This document shows, in pieces, positions 1 through 11,617 of a stretch of 64,000 nucleotides of DNA (within the stretch, counting starts at the first letter, position 1; each line of letters begins with the position of its first letter). The notes below the pieces were generated by a model that saw only the letters and a program-made list of their open reading frames with translations, was not told the DNA's origin and did not search any database. Source of the stretch: Calliopum simillimum (lineage: Eukaryota; Arthropoda; Insecta; Diptera; Lauxaniidae); assembly GCA_951812925.1 (NCBI GenBank), contig OX638368.1:77792909-77856908 (forward strand), written 5' to 3'. Both the position numbers and the translations under genes were made by a program.

Positions 1-462
1 AATAATTTGCGAATAATGTAATAAAAAGGGAAAATTTATTAAAAAGTCTTGATGCGGGTTAATAGTATATGTGACCACAAATGTTTTTTGGTACAATAAC
101 TGAAGATCAAGTGGGGAATCTGGAAAAGAAAAAAAGACTTAACTGAGAAAACACTGAAAAATCGCCGTTATATTATAAATAGGTGAATGAAACTAGTTGC
201 ATCGCATGTCTAACACAAAATATAGCTTACATACTAAATTTCACTGTAATAGCTATACTAAATGCACAGATATTTAAAAAGAACCTTTTCCTGTAAAATT
301 TACTTTTTGTCAGTTAAGTCTTTTTGGCGGTTAGGGCTCGATATGTTATGAAAAAGTCATACCCCTAAGTAAATAATGTTTTATTAAGACTATTATAGTG
401 GAGTCAATAAAGCCACAATGAGGAGGTCCTCAACAGCTCCGATTTTGATGATTTTTTTTTTA
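1..462. repeat. Non-coding repeat-derived DNA left of the PLE
   Basis: No gene is visible. Positions 395-460 match, in inverted orientation, the stretch at about 17345-17425. Both carry 'gtggagtcaataaag' followed by a conserved segment ending 'cagctccgattttgatgatt'. This dispersed repeat appears to be the sequence into which the 5'-truncated Penelope-like element inserted. Its class is unknown. Confidence 0.5.
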
Positions 463-2511
463 TTTAGACAAACATAAAGATCAAATAATTGTGACAACAG
501 CAGATAAAGGTAACAAAACGGTCATGATGTACAAGGAAGAATATGAAAACAATATGAAAAAATTACTTGAAGACAAAAACACGTATAAAACCATACGAAT
601 AGATCCGTCACAAAAACTAGAAAGAACAAACAACGATATCGTCAATCACTTATACAAAAAAGAATACATAGATAAACGGACCAAATTCAACTTATCCTGC
701 TCAACAGGCAGTGCCCCGAAGTTATATGGCTTACCCAAGATTAAAAAGCCCGACATGCCACTACGTCCAATTTCATCGTCTGTGAATGTCCCTTGCTACA
801 AATTAGCAAAACATGTAGGTGAAATACTTAAACACATAAAGGGGATACCTTTAATCTCGTAAACTCGTAAACCATGAAAAACTCGAAAGTTTACGAGCTT
901 GTTTTCAGGAACACACATTTCTAAAAACGTGTAAGTAACGTATCAGCTGTCATATAATTTGAAAAATATTCAATTCAAATTCAATTTTCAAAACAAAAAT
1001 ATTTTTTCAATACATTTATTTGACAACAATCGCTCTCGTATTTTTTCGAGGCTATTTACGCATCGAATTTGCCTCGAAAGTTTACGAGGCCTGGTAAACT
1101 TTTTTTTCATACAAATTTTTAAATTTTGATTACGAGATTCGAAAGTTTTCGAGGTTTACGTGCTTTTCGAGGCTTTTACGAGTTTAAAGGAATCCCCTTA
1201 TAGTATCATCGGATATTAACATCAAAAACACGCTTGAACTTCAAAACAAGATTGAAAATACAACATTGGACACAAATGACAGACTTTTTTCCTTTGACGC
1301 GGTGTCGTTATTTACAAATATACCAACAACATTAGCAATAAGGATTATAATGAATCAATGGACGACGATTGAAAAACACACCAAAATTCCTAAAAGCAAT
1401 TTTTTAAAAATCTTAACTTTTTGTCTAAAAGACAACAACTATTTCCAATATAAAAATAAAATATACAACCAAACGTTTGGAATGCCAATGGGTAACCCCC
1501 TTTCACCCACTATAGCCGATATTGTACTAGATGACCTGATTAAATGTGCAATATTAGATTTAGAAAAATAGGCATTAAGATAAAATTTCTTGTAAAATAC
1601 GTTGACGACATTTTCACCATTATAGATAAAAATAACTTGACCATGATACTTTCAGCTTTTAATAAATACCACAGCAAATTGCAATTTACCGTCGAAGAGG
1701 AAATCAACAACACGCTACCCTATTTAAATACAACAATACACAGGATACAAAACACAATAACATTTAACTGGTACACAAAACCAACAGCATCCGGCAGAAT
1801 TATAAATTTCAATTCAACACAGCCATACAATCAAAAAAGAAACACAGCAAACAACATGATAAAAACCGCACTAACAATAAGCCACACAAATTTTCAAAAA
1901 CAAAACATAGAAAAACTCAAGAAAATTCTACACAAAAACAACTACCCACCAAAATTAAAAAACCATCTTATAAATAAAAATCTCAGAAATATACAAAATC
2001 CTCAACCGAACTTAAGAAACAATGATACTGCTGGTCACCCTAAACAATATTTCATATGTACCAAGACTTACAGATGACACAACAGTAAAAAACATTAGGA
2101 AAGAGAACGCAGCATTTGCATACAAAGCAAACAAAACACTTACATCGATATTTACCAACAACAAAGATAAAACAGAGAAATTAAAAGAGAACAACGTCGT
2201 TTACGAAATAAAATGCAAGGGAAAAGTGCAATGCGATCTACATAGGGACAACAAAACGAGCTTTCGGCATAAGACTAAACGAACACAAAGCAGACGCAAA
2301 ACACAAAAGAGAGACCACAGCTTTAGTTAAACATTTAACAGCAACTCAACACACAGCTGATTTCGAAAATTCGAAAATATTAGACAGAGAACAGAGATAT
2401 AATGTTAGAATGACGTTGGAGAGCCTTAGAATAAGGCAAAATGCAAAAACAGCTGTGAACGATAGGGAGGACTATAATAATATTAGTCAGTGTTATAGTG
2501 TGATCTTGTAA
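463..2511 (+). pseudogene. PLE reverse transcriptase / GIY-YIG endonuclease, broken
   Basis: Known role of the family: target-primed reverse transcription of the element's own RNA after nicking by the GIY-YIG domain. Seen here: an N-terminal RT block with 'YGLPKIKKP' and 'PLRPISS' (about 720-775), 'LFSFDAVSLFTNIP' (1285-1326) with the first catalytic Asp, 'TFGMPMGNPLSP' (about 1470-1508) and the catalytic 'YVDD' (about 1600). Near the C terminus are 'VVYEIKC' and 'YIGTT' of the GIY-YIG nuclease, with stop at 2509-2511. The reading is broken by the MITE at 839-1200 and by frameshifts near 1550-1570, 2020-2075 and 2230. Not expected to be functional. Confidence 0.85.
839..1200. mobile_element. 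Palindromic MITE inserted in the PLE reverse transcriptase (TSD TA)
   Basis: A 362-bp non-coding insert with terminal inverted repeats (left AAGGGGATACCTTTAA, right inverse AAGGGGATTCCTTTAA). Its interior is rich in short inverted motifs such as 'ctcgtaaa', 'tttacgag' and 'tttcgagg'. The dinucleotide TA flanks it at 837-838 and 1201-1202. Removing the insert and one TA joins the RT reading frame exactly, so the boundaries are well supported. TA duplication fits Tc1/mariner-type MITEs, but the TIR is not one I recognise. Confidence 0.8.
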
Positions 2512-2682
2512 CAGTCATAAATGTTTTAATGTTTAATGTTTTTATTGTGTTTTTATTAAAAATTTTTTCATTAAATCTATTCATTTCAATGTAAATTTTA
2601 ATGTAAGTGCATTTTTCTAAGTGTCATTTGTTAAAAATGTTAAAAAATTTATTTTCATTTAGTTTTTGTTCCAATAAATATA

Positions 2683-2721
2683 CCCCTGAGGAAGCCTAAA
2701 ACCAATAGGCGAAACGTTGGG
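2683..2721 (+). ncRNA. Hammerhead ribozyme at the 3' end of the PLE
   Basis: The parts appear in order: stem I strand CCC (2683-2685), core CTGAGGA (2686-2692, fits CUGANGA), stem II GCCT/AGGC (2694-2697, 2707-2710) closing a 9-nt loop, core GAAA (2711-2714), self-complementary ACGT for a two-base-pair stem III, the cleavage triplet GTT (2716-2718), and stem I strand GGG (2719-2721). One extra A separates the core from stem II. Such very short stem III variants are known in Penelope-like elements and cleave as dimers. Activity here is an inference. Confidence 0.75.
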
Positions 2722-2960
2722 AAATAGCGGAATGAAATTGTTTTAATTTTATTTAGCGTTTTAAAAATCTTGTGACCATCAAGCTCAATGCAACAAATTG
2801 ATGCAAAAAACACTCATTAAAAACAGAAACATTTTGGAGCTGGGATGGAACTATTCATATTTTTAAAGAAATATCTCTGAAACTAAAAAAAATCAGTAAG
2901 GGTGTAACCTTTGGCCTGATCAAACATTAAATACCCTACACAGCAGTATTTCGAAAATTT
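2722..2960. other. Intergenic, no gene seen
   Basis: The end of the PLE 3' region and AT-rich DNA. No open frame or recognisable repeat beyond short A/T runs. Confidence 0.5.
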
Positions 2961-3640
2961 TGCTTATATGGAAGGTGCCACGTCCAAGTTCACCCAGTTT
3001 TTGCTCAGACCTTACATTTAGTTGGATTAGTTGGATTATCTCAAAAAACTCTTTCAGTATATCATTTTAAAACTTTTGGTTATAAGGGAGGTGCCACTCC
3101 CCCTTGTCCGATTTTGCTGGGATCCTGTATTTACTGTTCTTAGTATTTGGCAGAAATTTGGTAGAATTATCTCAAAAACACTTTCCGTATAGCATTTTGA
3201 AACGTTTGCTAATATGGGAGGTGCCACGCCCTCTTGTCTGAGTTTACCCAGTTTTTGCTCAGAGCTTGCATTTATAGTCCTTAGTGTTTGGTTGAAATTT
3301 ACTTGAATTATCTGAAAAAAATCTTTCAGTATAGCATTTTGAAACTGTTGCTTGTATGGGAGGTGCCACACCGTCTTGTCCGAATTCGCCTAGTTTTTTC
3401 TCAGAGCTTGCGCTAACTATTCCTAGTATTTATATGTATTTTGGTCGTGAAAATACTCTTAAAGTTGCATTTTGAATATATTTTTTGTATGAGAGGTAGG
3501 CGTGGTCGTTGACCGATTTCGCTCATTTTCAATTCCTCGAGCTAACTTTGACGACGGAGGCAGAGTACCAAATTTCATTAAATTATCTTGCTCAGTTTTC
3601 CCCAGACGGAACTCAGGAAGTGAAGCTGATCAAGAATATA
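2961..3640. repeat. Degenerate tandem repeats around 'aggtgccac'
   Basis: Four diverged copies of a unit of about 115-145 bp can be seen, each with 'ttatatgg(g)aggtgccac' followed by 'cagtttttgctcagag' (motif at about 2974, 3090, 3220 and 3362). A related block at 3490-3640 contains 'gaggtaggcgtgg'. This is an old non-coding repeat of the kind common between fly genes. Open frames across it look accidental. Confidence 0.65.
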
Positions 3641-3643
3641 TAT

Positions 3644-4692
3644 GGGTCGTTCCACGGTGGATTTTCATAAAATTATTATTTTTTTTCGCATTCTTTGACT
3701 CAAAATAAAGGACACGTATTTTTTCTTTTCGTCAGGATATGCACATTTCTCAAGTTATGAATATTTAAATTTTTCAAGTTCATAAAAAGTTCGTCTTTAT
3801 ACTTGCTAATATGCAAAATAAATATTTAATTAACAATGCATCAAAACATGATGAAATGTATGCTTTTTTCTCAGCTTTCGAATGAAGGATATTACAAATC
3901 GATCCAAGTAATTGCTTATAAAAAAAAATGACATTTTCCTAAACAAATTAATTTTTTTCAAATTTGGCCCTGTTTTTTTTTCGATTTTTTTGTGGGAAAA
4001 TGTTTTCTTTACACTTATGCAGATACCCTCAAAATTTCAGAATGGATCGTCAAGAATTGTGGCTGCAATGAATCTTTAAACTTTTGCGTTCGCCCTGGGA
4101 AACGCGCGCGCACGCTCAGGTTCGCGTCAAGCGTGTTCATTTCTGTCGCGTTTGTCGATTTATGATTGCCAAAGCAAGAAAACTGAAAAATGAAGGTGGG
4201 ATTTTATCGCGCGCGCATTTCCCAGCGCGAACGCACAAGTTTAAAGATTCATTGCAGCCACAATTCTTGACGATCCATTCTGAAATTTTGAGGGTATCTG
4301 CAAAAGTGTTAAGAAAACATTTTCCCACAAAAAAATCGAAAAAAAAAACAGTGCCAAATTTGAAAAAAGTTAATTTGTTTAGGAAAATGTAATTTTTTTT
4401 TATAAACAATTACTTGGATCGATTTGTAATATCCTTCATTCGAAAGCTGAGAAAAAAGCATACATTTCATCATGTTTTGATGCATTGTTAATTAAATATT
4501 TCTTTTGCATATTAGCAAGTATAAAGAGGAACTTTTTATGAACTTGAAAAATTTAAAAATTCATAACTTGAGAAATGTGCATATCCTGACGAAAATAAAA
4601 AATACGTGTCCTTTATTTTGAGTCGAAGAATGCGAAAAAAAATAATTCGGGTCAAAAAAATTTTTGAATGAAAATCCACCGTGGAACGACCC
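3644..4692. mobile_element. Foldback element 1, about 1.05 kb
   Basis: A near-perfect inverted repeat. The left arm starts GGGTCGTTCCACGGTGGATT and the right arm ends with its complement. The arms of about 480 bp can be followed through 'cgtattttttctttt', 'cattcgaaagctgag' and 'ttgacgatccattctg' on both sides. The spacer of about 100 bp near 4130-4190 lacks coding potential. Flanks are AT repeats (left ends 'atatat', right starts 'atatac'), so a TSD is possible but not provable. Non-autonomous; family unknown. Confidence 0.85.
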
Positions 4693-4762
4693 ATATACAT
4701 TTCCATACTTGCTACGCCTTCTTCTCTGCGTTACAAACGGAAAGACAAAGTGAATACACCCT

Positions 4763-5055
4763 GGGTGCAGGGAGGGTGCAGCACTTTTTCGAAATAATGG
4801 GAAAATTAAAGGATGCATCAAAGATTATCTTAGGAGCAGGCCTTATAACAAAGACTGCATACTTAGTTTCGGTCAAAACCCCCGAAAAGATGGCCCGCCC
4901 GGAGCTTGAATGAAGGTTTAAACGACAAAAATCATTGTTTTTTCACAGTTTTTTCACTTATCTCGAAAACCATGAAATTATTGGTAGTAATTCATCCTGA
5001 ATCTTTGAAAGGGATTAATTTTCTACATCTTTTGTTTTTTCTCATTGCTCTTCAG
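4763..5055 (+). repeat. Dispersed repeat S, copy 1
   Basis: Shares most of its length, in inverted orientation, with 12490-12785: 'gggtgcagca', 'gatgcatcaaa', 'caaagactgcat', 'ccccgaaaagatggcccgcc' and 'cttgaatgaagg'. No coding capacity. Its boundaries are approximate. Confidence 0.7.
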
Positions 5056-5570
5056 TGACTATCAAATAACCTTATTTGATAGTTTTCTAAGACACTCGAA
5101 GGTTCTCGAAGGTCATCCGAAGGCTTGAAAGCGAAGAATAGATCGGTATACTAGAGGAAAAATATCATTGGCCAACTATCAAAAAGTCTAACTGGTAGTT
5201 TTTTGGGACACACGAAGGTTCCAGAAGTTCACCCGAAGGCTTCAAAATCAAAACAAAGAATTCCTAGGTATACTAGAGGGAATGAATGATAGTTTTCTAA
5301 GGCAGCCGAAGGTTGCCTAAAACCGCCCGAAGGATTCATTGTCAATACGAAGAATATCAATGTATACTGATGGGAAAACATTAATAGCATCTATGAGTTC
5401 AGTTACTCTGGGTACTTTATTATTATAAACTTTGTACATCAATTTAATGTTTTAAATTGTTGTTAGCTGCTGATTGTCACCACTTTTATGATAATCTTCC
5501 ATACAAAACATAAACATTTTCGTTCAAATTTTTGACCAATCCAATTAACTTTCTTTGTAAACGTGTACCT

Positions 5571-6947
5571 CACACCTCCCGGGAAAATAGGGACATCCTC
5601 GACTTGGAGTCACTGAAGAATTTTTGATGAGGTTTTGTTTGTTTACCTCTCTTGAGTTGGTAACTGTAAAAAAGAAAATCCCGACTCGCCCTTCTTGCAA
5701 TTAAACTGAGTTTAAGTCTTTTTTTACGATGCAAGTTTGAATTACTAATTGACAATACATGTCTACAAAATCAAACTAATTTATGAATTTAATATAAAAA
5801 ATATAAAAATTTTTCTGACAAAGCATAGCATTTGCGCTGATTTATCAATGAATAAAGCATTGGTTTTCTAAAATATTTGATGAAAATAGTTATATGTATG
5901 TACCATAAACATTTCTCTATATAGATATCTTAAATAAAACGACTGTGAGCTTAGTTATTGCGAGTAAAAAGTAGTATGTTTTATTCAAAATTTAGAGGCA
6001 AAAAGGGTGCTTAAAGCCGATTTCTGCGCAAGAAGGAGTTGTTTTGATTCATTTTTTCACCTTATCTCACTCAAGCAAACTTAGTGAACAAATCCTCATC
6101 AAAAGTTTTCACTGCCAGTATTTCGAGGTCGATTGAATATTAATAGTTTAAACCAGGGGTTGAAATAAGAAAAATTTATTACTGCAGAATTTTTTTTTTT
6201 TTTTGGTTTTAATTGCAATTTTTAGCAAAATTTTTTTAATGTCTTATTCAAGTGATGAATATTATATATTAATATTAAATAACAGATATCATGGCAATGG
6301 CTCAATTTAAAATTGAAAATTTATAGCGAAATTTTCTTCGAATGCATTTATAAAAATATGTGTAAAGTGGAGTTGCCGAGTACTTATTGTGGTTGCTACA
6401 TTTTAGCCCAAATTGGTGAGGTTAGACAACTAAAACAACGGTTATAAGCTAAATAAAATGAGTATTTAGTTTCAACGATTAACGCAAAACAAAGTAATAT
6501 GAATTAAGGTGAAAATTATTATTAAAATTTTTTACAATATTCTGAAGATATTACTGCAAATTTGAAGTTATTACTGCAGAAATAGGGTATTATTACAGCT
6601 TATTTCAATGCCTGGTTTAAACAAACAAAGAAAAAAGGCGCTTAAGCTCGGCTTATTCGCAATAAGGATCTATTCCGATTTAATTTTCTTATTTTCCGAC
6701 TCTGAGCAAATAAATGAACAAAACCTCATCAAAAAAATTTCACTTCCAAGGCTTCGAGGTCACTATAATATTAGTAATTCAAACTTGCATCGTAAAAAAG
6801 GACTTAAACTCAGTTTAATTGCAAGAAGGACGAGTCGGGATTTTCGTTTTTACAGTTACCAACTCAAGAGAGGTAAACAAACAAAACCTCATCAAAAATT
6901 CTTCAGTGACTCCAAGTCGAGGTTGTCCCTATCTTCCCGGGGGTGTG
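5571..6947. mobile_element. Foldback element 2, about 1.38 kb, nested in element R
   Basis: Terminal inverted repeats begin CACACCTCCCGGGAAAATAG on the left and end with 'cttcccgggggtgtg' on the right. The arms of about 190 bp are nearly identical. Diverged internal repeats of about 165 bp ('aaacctcatcaaaaa', 'cttcgaggtc') lie between them. It carries a hAT-type MITE at 6154-6614. Apparent open frames inside the arms are mirror copies of each other and are not genes. Confidence 0.8.
6154..6614. mobile_element. hAT-type MITE with 8-bp TSD
   Basis: A 461-bp non-coding insert flanked by a perfect 8-bp duplication GTTTAAAC (6146-6153 and 6615-6622). Its TIRs are CAGGGGTTGAAATAAG and CAGGCATTGAAATAAG (14 of 16 matching). 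TIRs of the CAGGGNTN type plus an 8-bp TSD are typical of hAT-derived MITEs. It lies within foldback 2, giving a three-level nest. Confidence 0.85.
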
Positions 6948-7405
6948 TCCTCTTCATTTAATATTGAATAACTTTTTTTTAGGAAAAAAATTTTAAAATG
7001 AAAAGACCTAACACACAAAACTACCCAAGAAACAAAGAAAATAAAAAAATAAATCCTAGAATGAAAATTGCTGATAGTTTTTGATGTAAATTGCATTTAA
7101 AGTTTTGTTAAATGTTTGGCGTATCAAATTTTATTCAGTTTTTTCCATCTCCTGTAAAGTATTGAAAATGTGAGATACGCCTTTTCCATACTAAGCTAAC
7201 GTTATATTAGTTCCAAAACTTACTCAAATTTTTAGTAAAAGCCTAAAGAAAAAGTAAAGGGCTTTTGAACGTGGTCTTCCAAGTAGAAATTGGCTAAAGT
7301 TTACGCAAGATATAAGAGTTATAAGAGTTATTGTAAAGATATGATTTTTGGTTATTTTTATGTATCACAGAGTATATATAAACTGTCAAATCTCCCGATT
7401 TCTAT

Positions 7406-9247
7406 TTAGTGCAGGCAAATTAGGTATTCATTTCTAATTTTGATGAACACGCACCGATTTTGATCCGACAGGGCTCATTTTGTTTGTAATAAAATTTAGA
7501 ACAAAACCAACACATTAGTTTTTTCCGGCCTTTCCCCAAAATTTCTTTGGTCCCCCGTGAACCTTCAAACTCGGATAAATTCAATAAAACTGTTCTAAAA
7601 TGCTTAGAAATGGAAAGTTATGCTATTCACGGGGTTCTCTAGATTGCTGAATCCAAATATGATATTGGAAAATGAAAAAACTCAAAATAGCGCTCGGAAA
7701 ACTGCGTACATACCCATTTTAAGCACCAAAAATGGGAAAAAATCGTTACAGGGGGTTTTAGCCCAGAAGACTTGTTACATTGAATGAATTTATGCGATTG
7801 GTGTGGGATATTGTTTTTTATACTATAAAAAGTAAAGTTTACCAAAAATTTTTTTGTGTTTTTGATTTGTTTATTATTTAAGCAATAACTATAAAAAGTT
7901 AATACAACACAAAATTAAAAATATTTGTAACATTTTGCAAACCATTTTTTCTAAACTAATTTGAGGTCGATGAACACGAAAAACTCAATTATTCTTTTAT
8001 CCTTGCGGCCGTTCCCGAGTTATTCGTTAATTTATATTTTCGAGTTTATAGATATTAAGGTTTTAGTGCAATAAGGAAGATGTGAGAATTTTTGAAATGT
8101 TCGGCCTAAATCAACAGATCCAATTTTTCAGCCTCCAGATAGGACACCCGACACTTATTGGACACTTTGAGGATGTTTTAAGTAACTTCTAGTCATTCTC
8201 TGTAGAAGAACATTGCGGATTGTATCAAAAATATTAATTTTTGAAAGAAATCGAAATTTCCCTATCGCACTAAAACCCTAATATCTTTTGGAAATTTCAT
8301 TCGATTTTGCTTAAAATGTTTGCAATTATATGCGCCATTTAATAAAATTACTAAAAAACAAGTATTAAAAAACATTATATGCCAAAAACCAAATGTTTCA
8401 TTTAAAGTTGATGTGAAAAATTTCAAAAATTTGTGAAATTTCAAACTCTTTCCTGCTATAATTCAGTCAATTTTGTTCGAAGCATAATCATTGGTATACT
8501 TGTTAGAAGCGCCATTAATCACTCTTTGTAAACGTGGAAAAATAAAATTGATCGAACTTGGCGTCATAGAAATATATTGATGTATATGAAGCTATAACCT
8601 CGAAAATATAAATTAACGAATAACTCGGGAACGACCGCAAAGAAAAAAAAATAATTGGGTTTTTCGTGTCTAGCGACCTCAAATTAGTTTAGAAAAAATG
8701 GTTTGCAAAATGTTACAAATATTTTTAATTTTGTGTTGTATTAACTTTTTATAGTTATTGCTTAAATAATAAACAAATCAAAAACACAAAAAAATTTTTG
8801 GTAAACATTACTTTTTATAGTATAAAAAACAATATCCCACACCGACCGTATAAATTCTTTCACTGTAACAAGACTTCTGGGCTAAAACCCCCTGTAACGA
8901 TTTTTTCCCATTTTTGGTGCTTAAAATGGGTATGTACGCAGTTTTCCGGGCTCCATTTTGAGTTTTTTCATTTTCCAACATCATATTTGGATTCAGCAAT
9001 CTAGAGAACCCCGTGAATAGCATAACTTTCTATTTTTAAGCATTTTAGAACAGTTTTATTGAATTTATCCAATTTTGAGGGATCACGGGGGACTAAAGAA
9101 ATTTTGGGGAAAGGCCGGAAAAAACTTATGTGTTGGTTTTGTTCAAAATTTTATTACGAACAAAATGAGCCCTGTCGGATCAAAATCGGTGCATGTTCAA
9201 CAAAATTAGAAATGAATACCTGTTTTTACCTAATTTGCCTGCACTAA
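7406..9247. mobile_element. Foldback element 3, about 1.84 kb
   Basis: Long inverted repeat with ends TTAGTGCAGGCAAATTAGGT on the left and the complement on the right. Arms of over 600 bp are shared, for example 'gatccgacagggctc', 'cttacagggggtttta'-like blocks and 'ataactcgggaacg'. The centre is near 8320. It has no intact gene; predicted frames are mirrored arm sequence. A diverged part of the same family lies at about 18040-18180. Confidence 0.8.
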
Positions 9248-9376
9248 GGAAAAAATTAAAAGGTCGCTTCGTTAGCTGTGGAAACAAGATCTTCAGGAAC
9301 AAAATATAGCAAATTATATATCCTACAGTTTTATTAATATAACTGTGCACATTTTTACGGTTTTTAGGGTATACAG

Positions 9377-10701
9377 TAGGGTGGTCCAAAATCCGAAAGT
9401 GTTAAAAAGTCAAGGTGCGCGCGACTTTTCTGAATCCTTGGATCCTGCTGATTACAAAAAGTGCTTTGGAACCAAAAAAAAATTGCGTTTAGATATTCCG
9501 CAACGAGCTTGAAGGTACTTTTTTAGGAATTTTTGAGTTTTTGAGTACTTCTTTTAATTTAAACGCTATATCTTTTTAATCAGATAAGGTAATTGCAAAA
9601 ATTAAATCGCATTTTTTTAAGAATATTTTGAACCATATTTTGCATTAATAATAATTAATCTACTCTTTCCCAATTTTTTTTAGCGGCACTTTAAACTTAA
9701 AAATTTGTTAATTTTTTGAGGTGTTTGCACGTTTTTGCTCTTTTTAAAGTGATATTACAAGTCAAGTTTACATCCAACCACAAAAAGTGGTATAATGGTT
9801 AAAAGTGCCAGTCTGTTTCTTTAAAAATCAATTTAAATTATACCAATATTTTATTTATTCTCGGAGTTATTCTAACCTAAAAAGTTAAAAAAGTGCGAAA
9901 AATAGGTTTTTTTTTGTTATTTCTGCTTACGATATTTCAGAGAAACAAAGAGATATCGATACAATTTAAATTGGGTTTTGAAGAAAAAGGCTGTCACTCT
10001 TAACTTCAGTACCAGGCTGAAAGTTACCATGTCGTGATATATCACCTTCAAAAATAGCAAAAACGGTGTTTTTTAAATTTTTAGATTAGGATAGCTCTAA
10101 AACCAAATGAGGTAGAGCAATTCTGAGACCGGATTCAGAATTTTCATGAACGCATACATCGCAAATGACTATTGTTGTTTCGGTTTCACCATGAAAATTT
10201 TAAACTCAAAGTTTTTTTTCTGGCCAAATTTGATTACACTTTACGGTTTTTTGTAAGTAAAGTGAAGCTTATGGATTAGTTCTTGAAGTCGGTTGATAGA
10301 TAAATGTCTAAAAAAAAAACCAAAAAAAAAAATTTGCTAGAGCAAAATAAGAAAAAAATTGGTTCTTGAATGTGCAAACACCTCAAAAATTAACAAATTT
10401 TGAAGTTTGAAGTGCTTCTAAAAAAAATTGGGAAAGAGTAGATTAACTATTATTAATGCAGAATTTGGCTCAAAATATTCTTAAAAAAATGCGATTTAAT
10501 TTTTGCAAATATCTTATCTGATTAAAAAGATATAGCGTTTAAATTAAAAGAAGTACTCAAAAACTCAAAAATTCCTAAAAAAGTTTCTTCAAGCTCGTTG
10601 CGGAATATCTAAACGCAATTTTTTTTTGGTTCCAAAGCACTTTTTGTAATCAGCAGGATCCAAGGATTTTGGTTTTTCCATACAAAATTTGGACCACTCT
10701 A
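9377..10701. mobile_element. Foldback element 4, about 1.33 kb, TSD GTATACAG
   Basis: The 8-bp sequence GTATACAG is present directly on both sides (9369-9376 and 10702-10709). TIRs begin TAGGGTGGTCCAAA and TAGAGTGGTCCAAA. The arms of about 340 bp are almost the same, for example 'ggatcctgctgattac' against 'gtaatcagcaggatcc'. The 8-bp TSD suggests a hAT-like or Merlin-like mobilising transposase. Non-coding. Confidence 0.85.
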
Positions 10702-10796
10702 GTATACAGTCACTCATACTCAAAAAAAGGCGTTTTTGACAAAAAATTTAAAAATATCGGAACTCTCAGGCTAATTTTGACGTTCTTGGTCTTGAA

Positions 10797-11617
10797 GGGG
10801 TTGAGGAGGTTGGCGCTGGAGTTTTTGTACTGAACTCCAACACTTGCGAATCCTACAATCTACCTACTGACTGCAGCATTTTTCAGGCAGAGGTAGTTGC
10901 AATTCAAAAAGCCGCAGATCTTTTAGTAGGAAATATTTCTTATAAAAAAATAAACATTTACGTTGATAGTCAAGCAGCTCTTAAAGCACTTAAAAGCAAC
11001 ACTATTAATTCTTAAACGGTATTAAACTGTTACGAATCTTTACAAAGCTTGAGCAATAATAACTCAGTACGATTACTGTGGGTTCCTGGACACTGCAACA
11101 TTGTTGGAAATAAACGGGCTGACGAGCTTGCAAAACAAGGTGTGCAGTTACTCAATGCTACCTTGATTGTAGAAGCACCACTTAAGTTTTATTATACGCA
11201 AAAAAATAAGCAACTAGAAATTTTAGCAAATACAAAACGGCCAAAATATTCTGGCCCTCTTACCATAATAACAAAACTACATATGTACTCTCTCTTAGCA
11301 AAATTAATTGCAGACTGTTGATTGGTGTTACAACTGGACACTGCCTAATTGGACACCATGCATACAGAATGGGATTAATTTCAAACAACTGGTGCAGAAA
11401 CTGTTCCGAACCCGAGGAGGAAGAAACGGTAGAGCACGTCTTGTGCTATTGCCCGGCGCTTACCAGACGCAGAATGGCTACTCTTGCGCAGGCTATGTTC
11501 GGTTCCATAAATGAGATAGCTGGAACAGCATTATCGAAACTAATGAATTTCGACTTAAAAACTGGAACCTTCGATATAGATGAAAATCATGAAGCCAGAG
11601 CACTGCTATTCTCCTAA
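10797..11617 (+). pseudogene. LINE ORF2 fragment: RNase H and C-terminal Cys-rich region, broken
   Basis: The RNase H domain is visible from 'GAGVFVLNS' (about 10815) through 'IYVDSQAAL' (about 10960) to 'LLWVPGHCNIVGNKRADELA' (about 11073-11132), with the D, D and H/E landmarks of that fold. The C-terminal segment carries the 'CLIGHHAYRMG' and 'CRNCSEPEEEE' zinc-finger-like motif typical of I-group ORF2 proteins. A stop codon lies near 11013 and a frame change lies near 11225-11320. Compared with the minus-strand copy at 61.3-62.9 kb, part of the region after the RNase H is deleted. Dead. Confidence 0.85.

Larger units (their letters stand above)
463..2721 (+). mobile_element. Penelope-like retroelement (PLE), 5'-truncated, ending in a hammerhead ribozyme
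   Basis: The element starts inside the reverse transcriptase domain, so its 5' part is missing. It runs through RT and a C-terminal GIY-YIG endonuclease to a short 3' UTR with a hammerhead ribozyme at 2683-2721. A GIY-YIG domain downstream of RT and a terminal hammerhead are diagnostic of the Penelope group. A MITE sits at 839-1200. The copy is broken by several frameshifts. I could not identify a clean target-site duplication. Confidence 0.85.
5045..7206 (-). mobile_element. TIR element R, copy 1 (interrupted by foldback 2)
   Basis: Apart from the insert at 5571-6947, this stretch is an inverted copy of 53807-54996. It includes three degenerate units of about 115 bp around 'tatactagaggga' (5140-5400) and the end 'acgccttttccatactaagc' (7168-7206). 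It is non-coding and the left end is probably truncated. Comparing the two copies locates the foldback insertion site between 'tttctttgtaaa' and 'atattgaataac'. Confidence 0.7.

Noticed and set aside
4084..4392. Gene inside the foldback at 3.6-4.7 kb
   Set aside because: The frames on both strands are mirror images of the inverted arms; no motif or codon bias.
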